The notes below the pieces were generated by a model. It was not told the origin of the DNA, did no database searches, and was given only the letters and a program-made list of their open reading frames with translations. The position numbers were made by a program, and so were the translations under genes. Positions 18,205 through 25,026 of a stretch of DNA of 64,000 bases are shown in pieces. Source of the DNA: Kineobactrum salinum (GTDB lineage Bacteria > Pseudomonadota > Gammaproteobacteria > Pseudomonadales > Halieaceae); assembly GCF_010669285.1 (NCBI RefSeq), contig NZ_CP048711.1:3782001-3846000 (forward strand). Reading direction: 5' to 3'. The stretch's first letter is position 1, and each line of letters starts with the position of its first letter.

Positions 18205-18789
18205 ATGGCTAGAACGCAGGCAGTAGATTATGATCAGAAACGTGATGCCATCACACAAGCGGCTGCTTATTTGTTTGCGGAATCAGGGTTCAATGGTTCA
18301 TCAATTTCGCAATTGTCCGTGCAATGTAAAACGTCAAAATCCCTAATTTATCATTATTATCCGTCGAAAGAGGCAATTCTTTTCGATGTCATGAATGTAC
18401 ATGTGGATGATCTTATCTGTGTCATCGAAGAGATTGAGTCACTTACCGGAAGTCCCGTTAAAAAATTCAAGACATTGGCCTCAAAGCTGATGCAGTGCTG
18501 TGTCGATGCGGCTGATTATCATCGGGTTTTACTGTACGAACTAGATAATTTGCCAACGAAAGAACGTAGAACAATTGTTGAAAAGCAGAGAAGAATAGCA
18601 CATTGCGCGGAAAGTTTGCTGTCACAAATTGAAGCTAAAAAGCGTGGTAAGAACAGCGATCTCGGCCCGAAAGTCATGCTGTTCTTTGGTATGTTGAACT
18701 GGACACACAATTGGTACAATCCCAAAGGCTCAATCGAGCGCGATCAGCTTGCAGAGATGGCAGCTGAAATGACTATTAATTCGGTCTGA
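18205..18789 (+). CDS. TetR-family transcriptional regulator
   Basis: 194 residues. The N-terminal TetR DNA-binding domain is clear: DAITQAAAYLFAESGFNGSS, then ISQLSVQCKTSKSLIYHYYP and SKEAILFDVMN. The C-terminal ligand domain is of a common TetR type, and its effector is unknown. It is the only intact regulator in island A and the best candidate to bind the repeated GACCGGTC sites at 4933, 13536 and 24420 and the GACCGATCGGTC palindrome at 24954. That link is inference. Confidence 0.9.
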   Translation: MARTQAVDYDQKRDAITQAAAYLFAESGFNGSSISQLSVQCKTSKSLIYHYYPSKEAILFDVMNVHVDDLICVIEEIESLTGSPVKKFKTLASKLMQCCVDAADYHRVLLYELDNLPTKERRTIVEKQRRIAHCAESLLSQIEAKKRGKNSDLGPKVMLFFGMLNWTHNWYNPKGSIERDQLAEMAAEMTINSV

Positions 18790-18954
18790 TCGGCCGAGCA
18801 TATCTCCATACTTAACTTCGAGGACTCCCTTCCTATCTTACTAGGGAGCTCCGCCTTCGCTGTTGAATACATCGCAAATCTTTATGTTTTGTCTGTATCC
18901 GTCCGGTAAACCCATCTACCCATGTCCGGCTTGATGGGTGTAACCGTCCGGTAA

Positions 18955-20523
18955 TCACACCTTGATGGGCGGCTCCCAGTTGTGCGGCAGCAGAGCTGTC
19001 AGGTCAGATTGCCTGGCGGTGGGGATACGCTCCAGCACATGCCGCAGATAGGCCTGGGCATCAAGCCCATTGATCTTAGCCGACTGGATCAGCGTCATCA
19101 CGTTGGCCGCGCGCTGGCCGCTGCGCACAGAGCCTGCAAACAGCCAGTTCTTCCGCCCCAGGGCCCACGGCCTGATCTGGTTTTCCACCCAGTTGTTGTC
19201 GATGGGGATTCGCCCATCATCCAGATAACGAACCAGGGCCTCCCAGCGTTTCAAAGCATAATCGATCGCTTTGGCGGTACGTGTGCCGCTCGTCAGCTTG
19301 GATCGCTGTCCGGTTAACCAGCCATGGAATGCGGTGATGATGGGCCGCGCCTGTTGCTCGCGAACCTGTTGTCTGTGTTCCGGCATGGCTTCAGCCGTTG
19401 CGCGCTCAATCTCATAAAGCGCACCGATGGTGGCAAGGGCTCGCTCCGCAATCGGGCTCTGGTTGTGCTCCAGTAACTCATGGAACTTGCGTCTCGCATG
19501 GGCCCAGCAACCCACTTCGTGAATGCCCTGTACAAAGCCCGCTTTGTAGCCTGCGTAATCATCACAGATGAGGCTCCCCTGCCAACCGGCCAGGAACTCG
19601 CGAGACACCTGGCCGGATCGCGTGGGTTGGAAGTCGTACACCACGCCCTGTATCGGCAAGGTCCGCGGTGTCGCATAGGCCCACACATAGGCTCGCTGCG
19701 TTTTCTTCTTGCCGGGATCCAGCATCGCCACCGGTGTTTCATCGGCGTGCAGAATGTCCTGTGCCAGCAGTTCACGACGCAGCGCATCGACCAGCGGGGC
19801 CAGCTCCACCCCGCAGCGGCCCACCCAGTCAGCCAGTGTTGAGCGGGAGAGCTCAACACCCGCGCGGGCATAGATCTGCTGTTGCCGATACAGCGGCAGG
19901 TGATCCGCGTATTTGCTGATCAGCACCTGAGCCAGCAGGTTGGTCGTCGGAATGCCCTTGTCAATGACGTGGGGCGCCACGGGCGCCTGCACGAGGGTCT
20001 CGCACTGCTTACAGGCCCATTTGCTACGGATATGGCGTTCTACCGAGAACTGACCGGGCTCGTAGTCGAGCTTCTCACTGATATCTTCGCCAATGCAGGC
20101 TAGCTGGCAGCCGCAGGTGCACATGGTCGACTCGGGATCGTGGTGGATATCCGTGCGGGGCAATTCTGCAGGCAAGGATTGCCGTGCCGGCTTACGTGGC
20201 GTCCGCGTTGACCTGGGTGTGTCGGTGAGCTGCGCCAGCTCCGACTCTACCGCGGCGAGGTCCTCCTCAACGATGTCATCGAGCAGGCGGTATTGCGTGC
20301 TGCCACCCGCTTCACTGCGCTGGCCAAAGCGGTGACGTTTCAGTATGGCCAGCTCGTGAGTCAGTTGTTCGTTACGGATTTTGTAATGCTGCAGGGTCTT
20401 GTCGCGCTGGAGGAGTTCGGCGGCATGCTGCGCCTGTTGATCACCCAGCTGGGTGATCAACTGCGCTGCCATCTGGCGGAGCTGATCGTCTGAGAGGTGT
20501 GTGAGATCGGTGCGCAATTCCAT
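18955..20523 (-). CDS. tnpC: IS66 transposase TnpC (inner element)
   Basis: 522 residues from ATG 20523. It has an N-terminal leucine-rich helix region, a zinc-binding segment (MCTCGCQLACIGEDISEKLD, then KWACKQCETLVQ) and the IS66 DDE core: ILHADETPVAMLDPG (first Asp), LICDDYAGYKAGFVQG (second Asp) and DNNWVENQIRPWALGRKNWL (Glu). It is about the normal length for the family and intact. An in-frame ATG at 20565 is further upstream, but the homology starts at MELRTDLTHL. Confidence 0.93.
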   Translation of the reverse strand: MELRTDLTHLSDDQLRQMAAQLITQLGDQQAQHAAELLQRDKTLQHYKIRNEQLTHELAILKRHRFGQRSEAGGSTQYRLLDDIVEEDLAAVESELAQLTDTPRSTRTPRKPARQSLPAELPRTDIHHDPESTMCTCGCQLACIGEDISEKLDYEPGQFSVERHIRSKWACKQCETLVQAPVAPHVIDKGIPTTNLLAQVLISKYADHLPLYRQQQIYARAGVELSRSTLADWVGRCGVELAPLVDALRRELLAQDILHADETPVAMLDPGKKKTQRAYVWAYATPRTLPIQGVVYDFQPTRSGQVSREFLAGWQGSLICDDYAGYKAGFVQGIHEVGCWAHARRKFHELLEHNQSPIAERALATIGALYEIERATAEAMPEHRQQVREQQARPIITAFHGWLTGQRSKLTSGTRTAKAIDYALKRWEALVRYLDDGRIPIDNNWVENQIRPWALGRKNWLFAGSVRSGQRAANVMTLIQSAKINGLDAQAYLRHVLERIPTARQSDLTALLPHNWEPPIKV

Positions 20524-20603
20524 GACCGATACTGTGCCAAAGAATCGAGCACGGCACCAGATCAACTATTTGCGTAGACTACGGTGCCCTTTTTTGCTCT
20601 GCG

Positions 20604-20939
20604 CTACTGCCGGTCAATCACGTGATTGGCCGCCGCGTATTGCCAGGGCAAGCCGACCACGAGGGCCTGTAGCTGCGCGCTGTCGAGTGTGACCACGCCG
20701 CCCGTGCGCAGGGGGCTCCAGGTGAACTTGCCCTGATGTAACCGGCGCGCGGCGAGCCAGATACCGAAGCCATCACACACCAGCACCTTCATCCGGTTGG
20801 CGCGCTTGTTGGCAAATACGTAGGCACAGTGGTGCCGGGCTTCACCGAAGCTGTTGATGACTCGGGCCAGCGCCGTATCGGGGCCTGCCCGCATATCGAG
20901 GGGTTCACGCGCGAGCCAAATCTCGTCAATCTGTATCAC
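20604..20939 (-). CDS. tnpB: IS66 accessory protein TnpB (inner element)
   Basis: 111 residues starting at GTG 20939, which overlaps the tnpA stop as GTGA. The text REPLDMRAGPDTALARVINS, AYVFANKRANRMKVLVCDGF and GIWLAARRLHQGKF is the standard TnpB (Orf2) of IS66 elements, which is required for transposition in studied members though its biochemical role is unclear. Intact. Confidence 0.9.
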   Translation of the reverse strand: MIQIDEIWLAREPLDMRAGPDTALARVINSFGEARHHCAYVFANKRANRMKVLVCDGFGIWLAARRLHQGKFTWSPLRTGGVVTLDSAQLQALVVGLPWQYAAANHVIDRQ

Positions 20940-21301
20940 TGCAGGATGGACCTGAGCCAGGAGACCGAACGGTCGATCTCGCTCAATGGCCACTCCACGG
21001 TGACCTGGCCGAGCGGCGCATCCAGCCGGATGCTGACAGTGGGCTGAACTCGCGCTACGCTCTGGCCAGGGTTGGATGAGTCTTTGGTGGGCACGGGTAG
21101 CCGCACAAATTCTCCCGTGCCATCAACCGCCCGTGACCGGCGCCACTTGTGTACCAGGTTGAGGTTGAGGCCATGCCGCAGCGCGACCTCGGCCACGGAG
21201 GTGTTTGGCTGATGGCACTCGGCCAACACTCGCTGTTTGAACCTCGGCGAATAGCGCCGCCGCCGCTTGATGATCCTTGGAAGAGACGCTTCGTCATCCA
21301 T
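20936..21301 (-). CDS. tnpA: IS66 accessory protein TnpA (inner element)
   Basis: A 121-residue protein with an N-terminal helix-turn-helix (KQRVLAECHQPNTSVAEVAL, then HGLNLNLVHKWRR). This is the IS66 Orf1 type, likely a DNA-binding partner of TnpB and TnpC. It begins at ATG 21301 and its stop overlaps the start of tnpB. Intact. Confidence 0.9.
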   Translation of the reverse strand: MDDEASLPRIIKRRRRYSPRFKQRVLAECHQPNTSVAEVALRHGLNLNLVHKWRRSRAVDGTGEFVRLPVPTKDSSNPGQSVARVQPTVSIRLDAPLGQVTVEWPLSEIDRSVSWLRSILQ

Positions 21302-21430
21302 ATCAGGTGCCCACTTATCATTAGGTGGGCACCTAGCTTACGCAGTTCGCGGGGTTCGAAAAGATGGGTTTACCGGACGGTTACTGATGGGTAACGTAGG
21401 TGTCCACCTATTCGGAAGTGGACACCTGCT

Positions 21431-21796
21431 ATGGATCACGAAGCATCAACCCCAAGGATCATCAAGCCCCGCCGCAGACACTCCCGTGCTTTCAAGGAGC
21501 AGGTGCTTGCCGAGTGCCGGCACTCTGGCGAGTCGGTTGCCGCGATTGCCTTGCGGCACAGCATCAATGCCAATCTGATTCACAAGTGGCGCCGTGCGCG
21601 ACAGCGGGAAGCCAGCGACGAGTTCCTGCGACTACCCGCTCCAGGAGGGCCGATGCCACTGACAGCAACAATGCCTGTTACCCCTGGAGATACGATACGC
21701 CTGGAAGTGGCGGTGGGCCAGAGCCATATCACGGTGCACTGGCCGGTAAGCCAGATGCATCAGTCCGTCGAGTGGCTGAAGGCGCTCACGCAGTGA
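21431..21796 (+). CDS. tnpA: IS66 accessory protein TnpA (outer element)
   Basis: 121 residues beginning MDHEASTPRIIKPRRRHSRA, with the helix-turn-helix ECRHSGESVAAIALRHSINA. Homologous to but clearly diverged from the inner-element copy, so the two IS66 elements are related but not duplicates. The stop overlaps the GTG of tnpB. Confidence 0.9.
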   Translation: MDHEASTPRIIKPRRRHSRAFKEQVLAECRHSGESVAAIALRHSINANLIHKWRRARQREASDEFLRLPAPGGPMPLTATMPVTPGDTIRLEVAVGQSHITVHWPVSQMHQSVEWLKALTQ

Positions 21797-22128
21797 TCCG
21801 TATCGACGAGATCTGGCTATCCCGGGAGCCGCTGGATATGCGCGCCGGTCCCGACACGGCGCTGGCGCGCGTCATCAACCGCTTCGGCGAGGCGCGGCCC
21901 CACTGCGCCTATATCTTTGCCAACAAGCGTGCCAACCGGATGAAGGCGCTGGTGTGTGACGGCTTCGGTATCTGGCTGGCATCACGCCGTCTGCACCAGG
22001 GTCGGTTCGTCTGGAGCCAGCTGCGCACCGGTGATCCACTGGCCATTGATTTGCCGCAGTTGCAGGCACTGGTGGTCGGCTTACCCTGGCAGCATGCTGG
22101 CGCAGGGCACTTGATGGACCGGCATTAG
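21793..22128 (+). CDS. tnpB: IS66 accessory protein TnpB (outer element)
   Basis: 111 residues from GTG 21793 (GTGA overlap with tnpA). It contains IWLSREPLDMRAGPDTAL and CAYIFANKRANRMKALVCDG, very close to the inner copy. Standard IS66 Orf2, intact. Confidence 0.9.
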   Translation: MIRIDEIWLSREPLDMRAGPDTALARVINRFGEARPHCAYIFANKRANRMKALVCDGFGIWLASRRLHQGRFVWSQLRTGDPLAIDLPQLQALVVGLPWQHAGAGHLMDRH

Positions 22129-22217
22129 ATAACACCAGAATCCCGCTCACAGTTCCAGAGAACGATTGCCGATGATTGCGGCTGGCACGGATTTGCGGGT
22201 GCTGGCACAGTACTCCC

Positions 22218-23798
22218 ATGGAAGCGCCTATCGATCTCAATCATCTCAACGAGACCGAACTCCGCCAGATGGCGGAGCGGATGCTGGCGCAACTGGGTGA
22301 GCGCGATGCACGCCTTGCGGCGCAAGACGCCGAGCTTGCCGCACGCGACGAGGCTATCCGCCGCTACGGTATCCGCGAAGAACAGCTGACCCACGAGATT
22401 GCCCTGCTCAAGCGCCACCGCTTTGGGAAGCGCAGCGAAGGCGTCAACCGCCAGCAATACAGCCTGCTTGAAGAGCTTGTCGACGAAGACACGGCGGCCA
22501 TTGAACAAGAACTGGAGCGGCTGGCTGAGAGTCGTCCTCGACCTGAACCACAGCTCCGTACACCGAAGCGCCGGCCCTTGCCGCCGCAGCTACCGCGCAC
22601 CGAGATCCGGCATGAGCCTGACCACACCACCTGCAACTGTGGCTGTGCCCTGACCCGCATTGGCGAGGACATCAGCGAGAAGCTGGATTACGCACCCGGG
22701 CACTTCTCGGTGGAACGGCATATCCGCGGCAAGTGGGCCTGCCGGCAGTGTGAGACCATCACGCAGGCCCCGGTGGCACCGCACGTGATCGACAAGGGTA
22801 TTCCCACCACGAACCTGCTGGCTCAGGTGCTGGTCAGCAAGTATGCGGATCACCTCCCGCTGTACCGCCAGGAGCAGATTTACGCCCGGGCCGGGGTGGA
22901 GTTGTCACGATCCACACTGGCGGACTGGGTCGGACGCTGTGGCGTGGAACTGACCCCACTGGTGGAGCACCTGCGGAGCAAGCTGCTTGAACACCCGGTC
23001 CTGCATGCCGACGAGACGCCGGTGCCCATGCTGTCGCCGGGCAAAAAACGAACGCACCAAGCCTACATCTGGGCCTACGCAACGACGCGCTATGCGCCGG
23101 TGCAGGGTGTCGTTTACGACTTCCAGTCCTCACGCTCCGGCAAGGCCTCCCGGGACTTCCTGGCAGACTGGCGCGGTCATCTGGTCTGCGACGATTACAC
23201 CGGCTACAAGGCCGGCTTCGCCACGGGCATGACCGAAGTGGGTTGCTGGGCACATGCCCGACGCAAATTCCACGAGCTGATGGAGCGGAACCAAAGCCCT
23301 ATCGCCGAGAAAGCGCTAACGTACATCGGCACGCTCTACGACATTGAGCGCCAGGCCAATGGCCTGCCGCCAGACGAAAGGCAGCGGTTGCGTGACACCG
23401 AGGCACGGCCCATTGTTGCGCACTTGCGCGACTGGCTCACGGGTCAGCGATCACAGCTGACGAATGGCACACGGACTGCGAAGGCCATCGATTACACCCT
23501 GAAACGGTGGGCCGCGCTGATCCGCTACCTGGATGACGGCAATCTACCCATGGATAACAACTGGGTGGAGAACCAGATCCGACCCTGGGCCCTTGGCCGA
23601 AACAACTGGCTGTTCGCGGGTTCCTTGCGCAGTGGCCAGCGCGGTGCAAACGTGATGACTCTGATCCAGTCGGCAAAGATCAACGGTCTGGACCCGCAGG
23701 CTTACCTGTGTGACGTCCTGGCGCGCTTGCCGAGTGCGCGACAGTCAGACCTTGATGATCTGCTGCCGCATAACTGGATACCTGGAATCAAGGTGTAA
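22218..23798 (+). CDS. tnpC: IS66 transposase TnpC (outer element)
   Basis: 526 residues from ATG 22218. It has a zinc-binding segment (CNCGCALTRIGEDISEKLDY, KWACRQCETITQ) and a DDE core visible as LHADETPVPMLSPGKKRT, VCDDYTGYKAGFATGM and MDNNWVENQIRPWALGRNNW. Length and motifs are complete, so this element may be able to move despite the insertion near its left terminus. It ends 15 bp before the right inverted repeat. Confidence 0.93.
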   Translation: MEAPIDLNHLNETELRQMAERMLAQLGERDARLAAQDAELAARDEAIRRYGIREEQLTHEIALLKRHRFGKRSEGVNRQQYSLLEELVDEDTAAIEQELERLAESRPRPEPQLRTPKRRPLPPQLPRTEIRHEPDHTTCNCGCALTRIGEDISEKLDYAPGHFSVERHIRGKWACRQCETITQAPVAPHVIDKGIPTTNLLAQVLVSKYADHLPLYRQEQIYARAGVELSRSTLADWVGRCGVELTPLVEHLRSKLLEHPVLHADETPVPMLSPGKKRTHQAYIWAYATTRYAPVQGVVYDFQSSRSGKASRDFLADWRGHLVCDDYTGYKAGFATGMTEVGCWAHARRKFHELMERNQSPIAEKALTYIGTLYDIERQANGLPPDERQRLRDTEARPIVAHLRDWLTGQRSQLTNGTRTAKAIDYTLKRWAALIRYLDDGNLPMDNNWVENQIRPWALGRNNWLFAGSLRSGQRGANVMTLIQSAKINGLDPQAYLCDVLARLPSARQSDLDDLLPHNWIPGIKV

Positions 23799-23813
23799 TT
23801 ACCGGACGCATAC

Positions 23814-24111
23814 TTTTGTCTTGGCTATATGCCGATAATGGCCGCGCTGTTGTTCATGTGAATAAGACGCGTGAGGACGAGGAGGTCCCCGAGATCGGTG
23901 TCAGAGGCAGGATTCACCATGTCGCTTTTATTGTCCCGATTACGATGCAATGATTATCCGTCTAAAAGCGATGAACCAGCCCTATCAACACCATGATAAT
24001 GAGTGCGAAGGGTTGTCTCTACTTGTGACAAAAGATCCCAATGGAATTTTTGTGGAGCTCTCCTTCGGCGTCGATAACGCGATGGATCCTAGCCTAGTAG
24101 CCGCATCTTGA
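23814..24111 (+). pseudogene. VOC/glyoxalase-family protein, 3' remnant
   Basis: Immediately right of the outer IS66, the sequence reads LYADNGRAVVHVNKTREDEE and GRIHHVAFIV. After one missing base in the CCC run at about 23935-23937 it continues DYDAMIIRLKAMNQPYQHHD, LLVTKDPNGIFVELSF and a TGA at 24109-24111. HHVAF and DPNGIFVEL are metal-site segments of vicinal-oxygen-chelate enzymes. The N-terminal half is not recognisable left of the element at 18.8 kb, so the gene was truncated by IS66 and also frameshifted. Confidence 0.75.
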
Positions 24112-24403
24112 TGTCTTCGATTGAAGGTTTGCGGAAGCTGTAAAGCCAAGCTGGCTTGCGAGGAGGTAAACATGGATATAGTGCACCAATTGGAGGACGC
24201 CGAATTCTAAGCGGGCTACACACTTGCATGTCAGGCTTGTCGAATTGGGGATTCATTCATTGTTGGCCTTGACCAATAGAACCCTAAACTACAGGAAGAA
24301 AAATAGCATATTGATGGAAATTTTAGGCGCTACATTGCTCATGACTTTCGCTTGTTCTTCGCTCAAAACGTGGCAATTAATGTTGCGAAAGTCTCTATAA
24401 TTC

Positions 24404-24432
24404 TTGACATTAAAAGATCGACCGGTCATTCT
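24404..24432 (+). promoter_or_regulatory. Promoter with TetR-type operator (orphan)
   Basis: TTGACA at 24404-24409, GACCGGTC at 24420-24427, then ATTCT. The layout is identical in spacing to 4917 and 13520, and the flanking bases of the 4917 site are also similar. No intact gene lies within 590 bp downstream, so it may be the promoter of a lost gene or a distal promoter for the TonB receptor at 25027. Confidence 0.55.
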
Positions 24433-24953
24433 AGATATAAAGGCAGAGCCGAGACTGGTCTTATGAAGGATATAAATTTAGCATTAAGTCTACTTATAGA
24501 CTATTTGGTTGAGCGACGCTAACAGGTGTTGAAAGGCAGTCCAATGTCATTGGCCATGTAGTGGCCGATGGCAAACTCGAACACACGTACATGATTGGAT
24601 TATTACATCCAAGATTGCTTGGGGATTTCTAAGCGTATCAAGACCTTCATCGGAACTAGCGTGTAGAAAATCCACCTAGCTCGCATTTGCGGCGGTTCCA
24701 GAGTAGCGCAAGCCGTAGTTGACATGAGATACGACAGTTAAATCCAGAAATACATTTGCGAAGTATGCGGAAATGGTAGCCGCTCAGGTAAATACTCCGG
24801 ACCTGTTCGAGGCAAAGTCTATCGAGCGCGGAGATGGTCTATTTATCGATGGAGGTTGCCCAATAACTGAATTTCCTAAATTGCTTTCAGGTGGCGCTGA
24901 GCCTCTTTCGATTGATTTAATATGGAAAATTTGTTACACGCCTATAAAAGAAC

Positions 24954-24965
24954 GACCGATCGGTC
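24954..24965. promoter_or_regulatory. 12-bp palindromic operator before TonB receptor
   Basis: A perfect palindrome, GACCGATCGGTC, 62 bp upstream of the TonB-receptor start. TATAAA at 24943-24948 could be a -10 box, which would place the palindrome over the transcription start, a usual repressor position. It shares the GACCG/CGGTC half-sites with the GACCGGTC sites, but with wider spacing between them. Confidence 0.5.
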
Positions 24966-25026
24966 TATGTGTAGTATGTTGATTGATTTTATTCTCTAAT
25001 AAGCAGAAAAGCGTTGGGAGTACTTA

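Larger units (their letters stand above)
18940..21384 (-). mobile_element. Inner IS66-family element
   Basis: A 2,445-bp element with inverted ends GTAACCGTCCGGTAA (from 18940) and TTACCGGACGGTTAC (to 21384). It is flanked by the perfect 8-bp duplication TGATGGGT (18932-18939 and 21385-21392), the IS66 target size. It lies within the first 50 bp of another IS66 of the same subtype. Its three genes face left and have no disruption. The nesting shows that it arrived after the outer copy. Confidence 0.95.
18895..23813 (+). mobile_element. Outer IS66-family element, interrupted by a second IS66
   Basis: The left terminus GTATCCGTCCGGTAA begins at 18895, and the right terminus TTACCGGACGCATAC ends at 23813. 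The 8-bp target duplication TTTTGTCT is intact at 18887-18894 and 23814-23821. The element is split at its left end by the inner IS66 (18940-21384). Without that insert and the duplicated 8 bp, it carries tnpA, tnpB and tnpC on the plus strand, all undamaged. It landed in or next to a VOC-family gene whose 3' part is at 23814-24111. Confidence 0.93.
24112..25026. other. Gene-poor region before the TonB receptor
   Basis: About 900 bp without a supported gene. It contains a promoter/operator at 24404-24432 whose downstream frame begins MKDINLALSLLIDYLVERR and stops after 19 codons, suggesting that the original gene is gone. It also contains the palindrome at 24954-24965. A 69-residue frame at 24773 has no recognisable homology. 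Confidence 0.4.
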
